A stretch of DNA of 64,000 bases from Acidovorax kalamii (GTDB taxonomy: Bacteria > Pseudomonadota > Gammaproteobacteria > Burkholderiales > Burkholderiaceae_C): contig NZ_NOIG01000006.1 of assembly GCF_002245625.1 (NCBI RefSeq), positions 372,001 to 436,000 of the forward strand, given 5' to 3'. The position numbers were made by a program, and so were the translations under genes. Below are positions 43,001-50,673 of the stretch, one piece after another (the stretch's first letter is position 1; every line of letters begins with the position of its first letter). Below the pieces are notes generated by a model, which worked only from the letters and a program-made list of their open reading frames with translations, was not told the DNA's origin and made no database searches.

Positions 43001-43872
43001 AGCTTGGCCACTTCGGAGTAGTCGGGCGTGATGGACACCACCTTGGTGCCCTTGTAGCGCACCTCGGTCAGGAAGTGCGCGTCGGGTGTGCGCGTCTGGG
43101 GCACGTTGGAACCCCAGGCAATGATGTACGAGCTGTTGTACCAGTCGGCCGACTCGGGCACGTCGGTCTGCTCGCCCCAGGTCTGCGGGCTGCTGGGGGG
43201 CAGGTCGCAGTACCAGTCGTAAAAACTCATGCACACGCCGCCGATGAGGCTCAGGTAACGCGAACCCGCTGCATACGAAATCATCGACATGGCCGGGATG
43301 GGCGAGAAGCCGATGATGCGGTCCGGGCCGTGTTTCTTGATGGTGTACACGTTGGCCGCAGCGATCATCTGGTTGACTTCTTCCCAGGTGCTGCGCACAA
43401 AGCCGCCCAGGCCGCGCTGCTTTTGCCATTCGCTGCGCGAGGCATCGTTCTCGACGATGCTGGCCCAGGCATCGACCGGGCTCTTGGCCAGGGCGATGGC
43501 AGCGCGCCAGTGCTTGAGCAGGCGGCCGCGCACCATGGGGTACTTCACGCGGTTGGCGCTGTACAGGTACCAGCTGTAGCTGGCACCGCGCGCGCAACCC
43601 CGGGGCTCGTGGTTGGGCAGATCGGGCCGGGTGCGGGGGTAGTCGGTCTGCTGGGTTTCCCAGGTGACGATGCCGCCCTTGACGTAGATCTTCCAGCTGC
43701 AGCTGCCGGTGCAGTTCACGCCGTGGGTGCTGCGCACGATCTTGTCGTGCGCCCAGCGGTCGCGGTAGGCGTCTTCCCAGGTGCGGTCTTCACCGTTGGC
43801 CTGGCCATGGCCCTGGGCAAAGGTCTCGCGGGGCTGCGAGAAGTAGGAAAGGCGGTCGAGGAAATGGCTCAT
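40069..43872 (-). CDS. narG: Respiratory nitrate reductase alpha subunit
   Basis: 1267 residues, a little longer than E. coli NarG (1247). His50, Cys54, Cys58 and Cys93 bind the FS0 cluster at the same residue numbers as in E. coli. The Mo-ligand region SADWYNSSYIIAWGSNVPQTRTPDAH carries the Asp ligand. The N-terminal MSHFLDRLSYF is the vestigial Tat-like motif typical of NarG, which stays cytoplasmic, bound to NarHI. Catalyses nitrate to nitrite at the Mo-bis-MGD. Its antisense strand is open over almost the whole length; that is a composition effect. Confidence 0.98.
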   Translation of the reverse strand: MSHFLDRLSYFSQPRETFAQGHGQANGEDRTWEDAYRDRWAHDKIVRSTHGVNCTGSCSWKIYVKGGIVTWETQQTDYPRTRPDLPNHEPRGCARGASYSWYLYSANRVKYPMVRGRLLKHWRAAIALAKSPVDAWASIVENDASRSEWQKQRGLGGFVRSTWEEVNQMIAAANVYTIKKHGPDRIIGFSPIPAMSMISYAAGSRYLSLIGGVCMSFYDWYCDLPPSSPQTWGEQTDVPESADWYNSSYIIAWGSNVPQTRTPDAHFLTEVRYKGTKVVSITPDYSEVAKLGDLWMHPKQGTDAAVAMAMGHVILKEFYFKDGGKGRSAYFDDYARRYTDLPLLVVLKEKTLPYGRTVMVPDRYVRASDFPGQLDQSNNPDWKTVGYDELGQVTLPNGSIGFRWGADGRTDQGLWNLENKDARTANTVKLKLSVIEDGAQVHDVADVAFPYFGGVHTPNFTANEQGSDVMVRRVPVSHLELSGHEAQGRVMVATVFDLLAANYGIDRGLPGEEPGGSYDADRPYTPAWQEKITGVPRNQIITVARQFADNAHKTHGKSMVIIGAAMNHWYHSDMNYRGIINMLMLCGCIGQSGGGWAHYVGQEKLRPQTGWTALAFALDWIRPPRQMNSTSFFYAHTDQWRYEKLGMEEVLSPLADKKAYHGAQIDYNVRAERMGWLPSAPQLKTSPLQVAKDAAALGLDAKDYVVQSLKNGNLQMSCEDPDHPSNWPRNMFVWRSNILGSSGKGHEYFLKHLLGTTHGVQGKDLGQDEAKPEEVQWHAKAPEGKLDLLVTLDFRMSTTCLYSDIVLPTATWYEKNDLNTSDMHPFIHPLSTAVDPAWQAKSDWEIYKGFAKAVSEVSVGHLGVEKDVVLTPIMHDTAGEMAQPYGVRDWKKGECELIPGKTAPQITVVERDYPNLYKRFTALGPLMDKAGNGGKGIGWNTQTEVGQLGDLNGRVKEEGVTQGMPRIVSDIDATEVVMMLAPETNGHVACKAWEALGKQTGRDHVHLALHREDEKIRFRDIQAQPRKIISSPTWSGLESEKVSYNAGYTNVHELIPWRTLTGRQQFYQDHPWMRDFGEGFVSYRPPVHLKTLHEVEGKKPNGNKEIQLNFITPHQKWGIHSTYSDNLMMLTLNRGGSVVWLSEDDARRAGIVDNDWVELFNANGAIAARAVVSQRVNPGMVMMYHSQEKIINTPGSEITGTRGGIHNSVTRIVLKPTHMIGGYAQYSYGFNYYGTIGTNRDEFVLVRKMNRVDWLDDEPAASATTHA

Positions 43873-43906
43873 CGGGGGCTCCTTGTTCTGTTCTGTTCAG
43901 GGGTCA

Positions 43907-45316
43907 TCAGCAAGGCATGGCGGCGCTCTTGCGCGCGTAGTGCCACCAGGTGACGACGATGCACACGAGGTAGAAGGCGAAGAACGTCCACAGCGCGGCA
44001 TGGGGGCTGCCAGTCAGCGCGATGGAGCTGCCGTAGCTCTTGGGAATGAAGAACCCGCCGTAGGCCGCCATGGCGGCCGTGAAGCCCAGCGTGGCGGCGC
44101 CCAGGGTGTTGCCTTCCTTGTTGGCCTGGGCCACAGCGGCCGTGTTGCGGGGGTCCACGCCGCGCATGGCTTCGGTCAGGAAGATCACGGGGATCATGCG
44201 GAAGGTGGAGCCGTTGCCGATGCCGGTGGTCATGAACAACACCAGGAAGCACACAAAGAAGCCGGCGAACTGGCCCTCATTGCCACCCGATGGCAGGAAC
44301 ACCGTGACACCCATCACGGCCACGGCCATGACGATGAAGTTCCACAGCGTGACGCGGGCACCGCCGAGCTTGTCGGCCAACCAGCCGCCAAAGGGCCGGA
44401 TCACCGCACCCACCAGCGGGCCGAGCCAGGCATAGGCCAGCGGGTTGATGCCGGGGAACTGGCTCTTGATGAGCAGCGGAAAACCTGCTGCATAACCGAT
44501 GAAAGAGCCGAAGGTGCCGAGGTACAGCACACACATCAGCCAGTTGTGCTTGCGGCGGAAGATGGCGGCCTGGGCGGCAAACGAGGCCTTGGCGTCAGCA
44601 ATGTCGTTCATGCCGAACCACGCAGCCAGGGCGGTGATGGCAATCCAGGGCACCCAGATGAACGCGGCGTTCTGCGTCCACACCTGCGCGGTCTGGCCGT
44701 TCTTCACGATGGTCTGGGCATCACCCCCAAAAACTCCAAAGATGCCGGCCGTGACGACCAGGGGGCTCAGGAACTGAACCACCGACACGCCCAGGTTGCC
44801 CAGGCCCGCATTCACACCCAGCGCCGAGCCTTTGCGCTCCTTCGGAAAGAAGAAGCTGATGTTGGCCATGCTGGAGCTGAAGTTGCCGCCGCCCAGGCCA
44901 CACAGCAGCGCCAGGATGAGCATGGTGGGGTAGGCCGTGGTGTTGTCCTGCACCGCAAAGCCGATGCCGATGGCGGGGATCAGCAGGCTCGCGGTGGAGA
45001 TCGCCGTCCAGCGGCGGCCGCCGACCAGCGGCACCATGAACGAATAAAAGATGCGCAGCGTGGCGCCCGAAAGTGCGGGCGCTGCGGCCAGCCAGAACAG
45101 CTGGTTGGTCGAATACTTGAAGCCCAGGCCCGGCAGGCTCACGGCGACCACGCTCCAGACCTGCCAGATGGCAAAGGCCAGGAACAGCGCGGGCACCGAG
45201 ATCCAGAGATTGAGCTTGGCGACGGCTTCGCCCTCGCGCTCCCAGAAGGTCTTGTCCTCCGGCGTCCAGAGGGTGAGCAGGCGCCCCTGGCGCCCGCTGG
45301 TGGTGGTGGCAGACAT
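43907..45316 (-). CDS. narK2: Nitrate/nitrite antiporter (NarK2 type)
   Basis: 469 residues, about 12 membrane helices. The nitrate signature is present in GLGGGNFSSSMANISFFFPKERKGSALGVNAGLGNLG and again in TTGIGNGSTFRMIPVIF; the two Arg of TLRIFYS (helix 2) and STFRMIP are the family's substrate-binding arginines. Similar in length to E. coli NarK (463). It should import nitrate in exchange for nitrite from NarG. Between narK1 (21 bp) and narG (34 bp) on one transcript. Confidence 0.94.
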   Translation of the reverse strand: MSATTTSGRQGRLLTLWTPEDKTFWEREGEAVAKLNLWISVPALFLAFAIWQVWSVVAVSLPGLGFKYSTNQLFWLAAAPALSGATLRIFYSFMVPLVGGRRWTAISTASLLIPAIGIGFAVQDNTTAYPTMLILALLCGLGGGNFSSSMANISFFFPKERKGSALGVNAGLGNLGVSVVQFLSPLVVTAGIFGVFGGDAQTIVKNGQTAQVWTQNAAFIWVPWIAITALAAWFGMNDIADAKASFAAQAAIFRRKHNWLMCVLYLGTFGSFIGYAAGFPLLIKSQFPGINPLAYAWLGPLVGAVIRPFGGWLADKLGGARVTLWNFIVMAVAVMGVTVFLPSGGNEGQFAGFFVCFLVLFMTTGIGNGSTFRMIPVIFLTEAMRGVDPRNTAAVAQANKEGNTLGAATLGFTAAMAAYGGFFIPKSYGSSIALTGSPHAALWTFFAFYLVCIVVTWWHYARKSAAMPC

Positions 45317-45337
45317 GGTGAGGTCCTTGGATAAAAA

Positions 45338-46636
45338 TCAGCGGGCACCGGCAGCCAATGGCGCGGCGGCTTCCTGCGAGCCCATGACGGGCGTGCGGCG
45401 TACTTCGGTGAAGTACATCCAGATGAGCGAGACCCACACCACGCCATACATCAGCATGAAAGCGCTGGAGCGGATGCCGGTGAGGTCCATGAGGGCACCG
45501 AACAGGATGGGCAGGACGAAGCCGCCCATGCCACCGGCCAGGCCCACGATGCCGCTGATGGTCCCGATGTTGTGGGGGTAGTCGTCGCTGATGTACTTGA
45601 AGACGCTGGCCTTGCCGAAGGCCCAGCAGATGCCCAGCAGGAACATGAGGCCGGTAAAGACGTAGACGTTCAGGCCGATGTGGAAGGTCTGCGGGCCGTT
45701 GACGGTGAGGATGGTGAAGTCGGTCTGCGGGTAGCTCAGCAGGAACAGGCAGATCCAGCTCACCCACATCACCCACCAGGTCACGCTGTGGGCGCCGTAC
45801 TTGTCACTCAACATGCCCCCGATGGCGCGCAGCACGCCGCCGGGCAGCGAGAAGCAGGCAGCCAACAATGCGGCCACACGGATGTCCAGGCCGTATTCGC
45901 CCACGTAGTACTGCACCATCCACAGCGACAGCGCTACATAGCCGCCAAACACGATGCTGTAGTACTGGCAGTACTTGAGCACCTTGGGGTCCTTGAGCGC
46001 CTTGAGCTGGTCGGTGAACTTGACGTTGCTGGGCACCAGGTGGGCCGGGTCGCTGTAGCTGAACAGCCAGAACAGCACCAGCGTGCCCAGCATGATGGCG
46101 GCGTACACCTGCGGCACCATGGTCCAGCCAAAGGCCACGAGGATCACCGGCGCCACGAATTTGTTGACGGCGGCGCCGGAGTTGCCCGCGCCGTACACGC
46201 CCATGGCCGTGCCCTGCCGATGCTTGGGAAACCAGCGCGCCACATACGGCGTGCCCACCGAGAACGAGCCGCCCGCCAGGCCCACGAACAGGCCGATGGT
46301 GAGGAAGTGCCAGTATTCGGTGGCGTAGCCCATCATCCAGATGGCGGGTACGGTGGTGGCCATCACGGCCGCCATCACGATGCGGCCGCCAAACTTGTCC
46401 GTCCAGATGCCCAGCGGCACCCGCACCAGCGAGCCGGTGAGCACGGGCATGGACATAAGCAGCCCGAACTGCGTGGAGTTCAGGTTGAGCATCTTCTTGA
46501 TGGGGATGCCGATGACGCCGAACATCATCCAGACCATGAAGCAGACGGTGAAGGCGAAGGTGCTGACGATGAGCACCGACCAGGCCTGGCGGGTGCGCTG
46601 TGGGCTGTCGCCCGGGGGCAATGTGGTGTGTGCCAT
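45338..46636 (-). CDS. narK1: Nitrate transporter (NarK1 type, probable H+ symporter)
   Basis: 432 residues, 12 membrane helices. Nitrate signature in GLAGGSFSVGTPYVARWFPKHRQGTAMGVYGAGNSGAAV and the second in GLAGGMGGFVLPILFG; PVLTGSLVRVPLGIWTDKFGG is helix 2 with the Arg. Shorter and distinct from narK2, this is the NasA/NarK1 branch that couples nitrate uptake to protons, useful before nitrite has built up. First gene of the operon; upstream lie two NarL-type heptamers. In Paracoccus and relatives the two types are fused; here they are separate genes. Confidence 0.93.
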   Translation of the reverse strand: MAHTTLPPGDSPQRTRQAWSVLIVSTFAFTVCFMVWMMFGVIGIPIKKMLNLNSTQFGLLMSMPVLTGSLVRVPLGIWTDKFGGRIVMAAVMATTVPAIWMMGYATEYWHFLTIGLFVGLAGGSFSVGTPYVARWFPKHRQGTAMGVYGAGNSGAAVNKFVAPVILVAFGWTMVPQVYAAIMLGTLVLFWLFSYSDPAHLVPSNVKFTDQLKALKDPKVLKYCQYYSIVFGGYVALSLWMVQYYVGEYGLDIRVAALLAACFSLPGGVLRAIGGMLSDKYGAHSVTWWVMWVSWICLFLLSYPQTDFTILTVNGPQTFHIGLNVYVFTGLMFLLGICWAFGKASVFKYISDDYPHNIGTISGIVGLAGGMGGFVLPILFGALMDLTGIRSSAFMLMYGVVWVSLIWMYFTEVRRTPVMGSQEAAAPLAAGAR

Positions 46637-46731
46637 TGCGCGGTTCCTCTTCTTCTCTTGGGTATGGCGCTATGGTCGGTTTTCAGCCCCGCGCTGAACA
46701 TCCTTCACAAGCACAGCCCGGCCACGGCAGA

Positions 46732-46783
46732 AGGAGTAGTCCCCCGGTGCGGCAGGGGGCGGGGCATCGTTCGAAAGGAGTAG
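46732..46783 (-). promoter_or_regulatory. Two NarL-type heptamers upstream of narK1
   Basis: AGGAGTA occurs at 46732-46738 and 46777-46783, 45 bp apart; its complement TACTCCT fits the NarL heptamer TACYYMT. They lie about 96-102 and 141-147 bp upstream of the narK1 ATG. No FNR-type TTGAT/C-N4-A/GTCAA palindrome is visible in this 326-bp gap, so oxygen control of the operon must act through something I could not recognise. Confidence 0.5.
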
Positions 46784-46847
46784 GCGGGGACGCCGCAGCG
46801 GACCCGCCCCGGGGCACGAACGCGGGCCGACACACCGGCGGGCGGTG

Positions 46848-46918
46848 TGAAATACAAGAAAAAATGGGGCCTACCGCGCTATGGACAAGCCTCTTTAGCT
46901 ATATATTTAATAGCATAA
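46848..46918 (+). repeat. Repeat family A, copy 5
   Basis: About 70 bp: ACAAGAAAAAATGGGGCC, then CCGCGCTATGGACAAGCC, then the AT-rich tail TTAGCTATATATTTAATAGC that resembles copy 4. It lies between the narK1 promoter region and the end of narL, the only stretch over 300 bp here without a gene (46637-46962). Confidence 0.82.
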
Positions 46919-46937
46919 AAGCACCACAGCATGCGTT

Positions 46938-46954
46938 GCGCTGCGGTGCAGCGC
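46938..46954 (-). terminator. Hairpin after narL
   Basis: GCGCTGC-GGT-GCAGCGC, a perfect 7-bp stem with a three-base loop, 9 bp after the narL stop on the minus strand. A TTTT follows only about 18 nt later, so it may be a weak or Rho-assisted terminator. Confidence 0.5.
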
Positions 46955-46962
46955 GGCCCGCC

Positions 46963-47712
46963 CTACTCCGCGCGCTGGCGATCGGAGGCGTAGACCGCCG
47001 CCTGCACGCGCGAGCTGAGGCCCAGCTTGCGCAGGATGTGCTGCACATGGATCTTCACCGTGGTCTCGGCGATGTCCAGCGTGCGGGCGATTTCCTTGTT
47101 GCTGGCGCCGCGTGCAATCTCGCGCAGCACGTCTTCCTCGCGCGGGGACAGCTGCGCCACGGCGGCTGATGCATCGGGCGGCGCCACCTGCGGCGGCACA
47201 GGCATGGCAGGTGGCACCTCGGGCGCGCCCTGCGATTGGAACGCGGCCACCAGCTTGCCCATGAGCTCGGGGCTGACCACGGGCTCGCCCCGCGCTGCGC
47301 GGCGGATGGCCTCGGCCAGCAGGTCGCCTTCGATGGTCTTGAGCAGGTAGCCCTGCGCGCCGTTGCGCAGCGCGGCCGCCAGGTCTTGCCCGTCTTCGCT
47401 CACGGTGAGCATCAGCACGCGCGAGGCGGGCGCCACCTCGCGCAGGCCCCGGATCGCGTCCACGCCCATCACACCGGGCAGGTGGTTGTCGAGCAGGATC
47501 ACCTGGGGCAATAGCTGCGGCGCCAGGCGCAGGGCCTCGGCGGCATCGCCCGCCTCACCCACCACCAGCAGGCCCGGGTCCTGCCCCAGCAGGGCGATCA
47601 GGCCCCGGCGGAACAGGGTGTGGTCGTCCACCACCAGCAGCGTCACCGGGGGCTGCGGCGCCAGGGCCTGCGGGGGCGTGGCCAGGGGCGTGGGGGCGGT
47701 AGAAAAGGGCAT
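46963..47712 (-). CDS. narL: Nitrate/nitrite response regulator
   Basis: 249 residues. Receiver domain from residue 23 (TLLVVDDHTLFRRGL) with acceptor Asp75 in VILLDNHLPG and the Lys near 125 (GYLLKTIEGD); a Pro-rich linker at 165-185; LuxR-type DNA-binding domain with LSPREEDVLREIARGASNKEIARTLD and TVKIHVQHILRKLGLSSRVQAAVYA. It is phosphorylated by NarX and binds heptamers such as those before narK1. It follows narX by 21 bp. About 20 extra residues at the N-terminus compared with E. coli NarL. Confidence 0.95.
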   Translation of the reverse strand: MPFSTAPTPLATPPQALAPQPPVTLLVVDDHTLFRRGLIALLGQDPGLLVVGEAGDAAEALRLAPQLLPQVILLDNHLPGVMGVDAIRGLREVAPASRVLMLTVSEDGQDLAAALRNGAQGYLLKTIEGDLLAEAIRRAARGEPVVSPELMGKLVAAFQSQGAPEVPPAMPVPPQVAPPDASAAVAQLSPREEDVLREIARGASNKEIARTLDIAETTVKIHVQHILRKLGLSSRVQAAVYASDRQRAE

Positions 47713-47733
47713 GGGCGGCAGATTCAGAAAAAA

Positions 47734-49659
47734 CTAGAGCGCGGGAGCAGCCGCGGGGGTGGTGCCAACCGGGGTGGGGGGCGGCGAGTTGCCCGTGACC
47801 GCCCCCGTGGGCAGCTCGATGCATACGCGTGTGCCCTGGCCCGGGGCGGATTCGACCTGCAGCACGGCCCCCACGCGGTGGGCGCGCTCGCGCATGATGC
47901 CCAGGCCCACGTGCAGCGAGTCGGGCGGCACGGCGGCGATGTCAAAGCCCTGGCCGTTGTCCTGCACCTCAAAGCGCCAGCGGGGGTGGCGGTGCACGAG
48001 CAGGTCCACCCGCGTGGCGGCGGCGTGCTTGCGCACGTTCGACAGCGCCTCCTGCACCATGTGCAGCACCTGGATCTGCACGTCCTGCGCCAGCGGCAGG
48101 CCGTGGCCCACCATGCCCAGCGTGGTGACGATGCCGGTCTGGTGCTCGAACTTGGACAGCGTGGCACGCAGCGCCGATTCGATGTCTTCCTCGCTGGTGC
48201 GGGTGCGGAAGTGCACCAGCAGCTCGCGCACATCGGCATAACACTCGCGCACGCCCACGTCCAGCTCGCTGATGCTGCGGTCGCGCTTGGCCTCGTCGCC
48301 GCGCGACACGGCGTCGCGCAGCAGCTGGGTCTGGATCTTGAGGAAGGCCAGCGACTGGGCAATGGAGTCGTGCAGCTCGCGCGCGAGCAGGCTGCGCTCC
48401 TCGGCCACCGCCGCCTCGCGCTCCAGCGCGGTGGCGCGCAGGCCCTCCATGGCGCTGGCCAGGTGGCGGGTCATGGCTTCAAGCAGGTCGCGCAGCTCGT
48501 CGGTCATTTCCACCGGCGAGCGGAAGAACAGGTTGACCTCGCCCAACAGGCGCTGCTGCATCTGCACGGGGATGGTGACCATGGTCTCGAACCCCGCATC
48601 GCGGCAATGCGGCAGGGCCACCGCCGTGGACGGCGTGATGGGGATGACCCGCGTGCGCGCCTGCTCCTGCGGCTGGCCACACAGGCAGCTGCCGGTGTGC
48701 AGGCAATGCTCGCCCTCGGCCATGGCCTGGGGCAGGCCGTCGCCTGCAAGCAGCACATAGCGCTCGTTGGCCTCGTTGGACCAGCGCACGGCGGCGGCGT
48801 CGGCACCCGCCACGCGGCGGATCTGCTGCACAAAACCCTGCGCCAGCAGCTCCAGGCTGCCCGCCGTGCTGGCCAGCGCGCTCACCTCGTACAGCGCGGC
48901 CAGGCGCTGGTTCTGCACCGCAATGCTGGCGGTCTTCTCCTGCACCTTGTGTTCCAGGTCATCGTGCGACGCCTGCAGCGCGTGGGCCATGAGGTTGAAA
49001 CCCGCAGAAAGCTGGCCGAACTCGTCGTCGGTGTCCACCGGCAGGCGTGTGCCCAGCTCGCCCTGGCGCAGCCGGGCCTGGGCCTGCTGCAGGCGCGCCA
49101 CGGGGTTGATGACCAGCAGGTAGCTCACGGCCATGAAGGTGACGGCCGCCACGATGGCCAGCGCCATCATGAACAGCTGGAACAGGTGCAGCGCAGCCGT
49201 CCAGCCTGCAATCTGGATCTCGATGGCGTCCACAAAACCGTCCACCTGCTGCACAAACGCATCGGCCTGGGCCAGCGTATGCGCCCGGTCGGGCGGCTGC
49301 GGGGCCACCCAGCCGCTGCGTGCCTGGGCCCACTGGTTGCGGATGGAATCAAAGCGGGCGCGGGTCTCGTCGCTCCAGGGCACGAACAGGGGGCGCGAGG
49401 GGTCACCCGTGCGCAGCAGCTCCAGGCTGGCGTCGAACAGGCGGGCGCGCTCCTGCACGGCCTCGGCGGGTTCGGTCTGCAGCACCAGCACCATGCGCAG
49501 CATATTCATGCGCAAGCGGCCCGCCTCGTTCACGGCGGCGGCGCCGCCTTCGAGCTTCCAGGTCACCCACAGCGTGAGGCTGATGGACGCCAGCGCCACC
49601 AGCAAGAAGCCCGCGCCCAGGGCCAGGAGCTTGGTGGTGAGCGTGGGCTGGGTCCGCAT
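47734..49659 (-). CDS. narX: Nitrate/nitrite sensor histidine kinase
   Basis: 641 residues. Two membrane helices (8-34 and 155-182) enclose a periplasmic four-helix sensor; the nitrate-binding P-box is NEAGRLRMNMLRM (44-56). HAMP near 183-236; a central GAF-like module with Cys319, 325, 327 and 352, the NarX/NarQ central cysteine cluster; then the kinase with His430 in RELHDSIAQSLAFLKIQ (HisKA_3) and N and G boxes (QEALSNVRKHA, DNGQGFD, GLGIMRERA). The ATG at 49659 fits the first helix. An FNR-type palindrome lies 41.5 bp before this A. Longer upstream readings would overlap the divergent lipoprotein gene. Confidence 0.95.
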   Translation of the reverse strand: MRTQPTLTTKLLALGAGFLLVALASISLTLWVTWKLEGGAAAVNEAGRLRMNMLRMVLVLQTEPAEAVQERARLFDASLELLRTGDPSRPLFVPWSDETRARFDSIRNQWAQARSGWVAPQPPDRAHTLAQADAFVQQVDGFVDAIEIQIAGWTAALHLFQLFMMALAIVAAVTFMAVSYLLVINPVARLQQAQARLRQGELGTRLPVDTDDEFGQLSAGFNLMAHALQASHDDLEHKVQEKTASIAVQNQRLAALYEVSALASTAGSLELLAQGFVQQIRRVAGADAAAVRWSNEANERYVLLAGDGLPQAMAEGEHCLHTGSCLCGQPQEQARTRVIPITPSTAVALPHCRDAGFETMVTIPVQMQQRLLGEVNLFFRSPVEMTDELRDLLEAMTRHLASAMEGLRATALEREAAVAEERSLLARELHDSIAQSLAFLKIQTQLLRDAVSRGDEAKRDRSISELDVGVRECYADVRELLVHFRTRTSEEDIESALRATLSKFEHQTGIVTTLGMVGHGLPLAQDVQIQVLHMVQEALSNVRKHAAATRVDLLVHRHPRWRFEVQDNGQGFDIAAVPPDSLHVGLGIMRERAHRVGAVLQVESAPGQGTRVCIELPTGAVTGNSPPPTPVGTTPAAAPAL

Positions 49660-49707
49660 CGGCGCAGTGTAGGCAGGGGGTGCTCGGCGTTTCTTGACCT
49701 GCGTCAA
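49660..49707 (-). promoter_or_regulatory. FNR-type palindrome and -10 element of a probable leaderless narX promoter
   Basis: TTGAC-CTGC-GTCAA at 49694-49707, flanked by matching C/G so that the arms are 6 bp. Its centre is 41.5 bp upstream of the narX A+1, the class II FNR distance. On the minus strand TACACT sits at -12 to -7 relative to that same A (49666-49671). Both fit transcription starting at the ATG itself. On the other side a TAGCAT (49720-49725) sits at -12 to -7 of the lipoprotein ATG. Confidence 0.65.
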
Positions 49708-49731
49708 GCGCGGCCCGCGTAGCATCACCGC

Positions 49732-50658
49732 ATGCAAAGACCCCTCCCTTCTTTCTTGCGCACCCGGCTCACCCGAGGTGCACGCGCCGCCGCCCTGGGC
49801 AGCGCCCTGCTGGTGCTGGCGGGTTGTGCGGGCACCCTGCCGCCCGCCGCCACGCGGGCCACCCCCTGGCCCGAGCGCCTGCACACGCTGCTGCCCGCCG
49901 ATGTGCTGCTGCTGGGCGAGCAGCATGACGCGCCCGACCACCAGCGCCTGCAGCGCGAGGCCGTGCTGTGGCTGGCGGCACGCGGCCAGTTGGCGGCCCT
50001 GGTGATGGAGATGGCCGAGAGCGGGCACAGCACCCAGTCTCTGCCGCCGGGCGCCACCGAAGCCCAGGTGCAAGCCGCCCTGCAATGGAACGACGCCGCC
50101 TGGCCCTGGAAGGCCTATGGCCCGGTGGTGATGGCCGCCGTGGCGGCGGGGGTGCCCGTGCTGGGCGGCAACCTGCCCCGCGCCCAGATGCGCGCGGCCA
50201 TGCAGGAGCCCGCCTGGGACCAGCACCTGCCCCCTGCCGCGCTGGCGCGCCAGATCACCGCCCTGCGCGACGGCCATTGCGGCCTGCTGCCCGAGTCACA
50301 GCTCGCGCCCATGGCGCGCATCCAGATCGCCCGCGACGCGAGCATGGCCCGCACCGCCCAGCAGGCGCTGCGCCCCGGCCAGACCGTGCTGCTGGTGGCC
50401 GGCGGCGGTCATGTGCTGCGCAGCCTGGGCGTGCCCACACACTGGCCTGAAAACTTGAGGTCAAAAGTGGCCCTTGCGCTCGTCCAGAAAGCCCAATCAG
50501 CTATCAAAACAGAAGCATCACAAGCTGCAGGCACTGTCGCCAATGCCCCGGCCGACGCCGACGCTGATGTGGTGATCGACACCCCGGCCCTGCCACCCCG
50601 CGATGCCTGCGCCGAGCTGCGCGAGCAGTGGCGCACGGCACCACGCGGCCAGCGCTGA
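49732..50658 (+). CDS. ChaN family lipoprotein
   Basis: 308 residues. Long basic start, hydrophobic core and lipobox VLAGC (Cys32). The PF04187/ChaN body shows DVLLLGEQHDAPDHQRLQREAV with the family His pair, LAALVMEMAE, MARTAQQALRPGQTVLLVAGGGHVLRSLGVP near the end. ChaN proteins bind haem-iron in the outer membrane or bear an EreA-like fold; function is uncertain. Residues 243-263 are encoded by repeat A6 and read AALALVQKAQSAIKTEAS-like, after which a short acidic tail follows. Shares an intergenic promoter region with narX. Confidence 0.82.
   Translation: MQRPLPSFLRTRLTRGARAAALGSALLVLAGCAGTLPPAATRATPWPERLHTLLPADVLLLGEQHDAPDHQRLQREAVLWLAARGQLAALVMEMAESGHSTQSLPPGATEAQVQAALQWNDAAWPWKAYGPVVMAAVAAGVPVLGGNLPRAQMRAAMQEPAWDQHLPPAALARQITALRDGHCGLLPESQLAPMARIQIARDASMARTAQQALRPGQTVLLVAGGGHVLRSLGVPTHWPENLRSKVALALVQKAQSAIKTEASQAAGTVANAPADADADVVIDTPALPPRDACAELREQWRTAPRGQR
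50459..50520 (+). repeat. Repeat family A, copy 6 (inside a CDS)
   Basis: About 62 bp matching the family: GGTCAAAAGTGGCCCTTGCG, then GTCCAGAAAGCCC, then AATCAGCTATCAAAACAGAAGC. It lies inside the ChaN-type lipoprotein gene and is translated in the same phase as copy 1, giving Ala-Ile-Lys-x-Glu-Ala in both. Confidence 0.8.
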
Positions 50659-50673
50659 GCGCCCGCCCCAGAC

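Noticed and set aside
40030..43953. A 1307-codon open frame on the plus strand opposite narG
   Set aside because: High-GC coding sequence commonly leaves the complementary frame open. The translation is His/Val/Gly/Arg-rich with no domain, and narG on the other strand is certain.
47620..49722. A 700-codon open frame on the plus strand opposite narX
   Set aside because: Same composition artefact; narX has all sensor-kinase motifs in the other strand.
49660..50277. Extension of narX upstream to 50277
   Set aside because: The added residues are low-complexity and overlap the divergent ChaN-type lipoprotein gene; the ATG at 49659 gives the proper first membrane helix.
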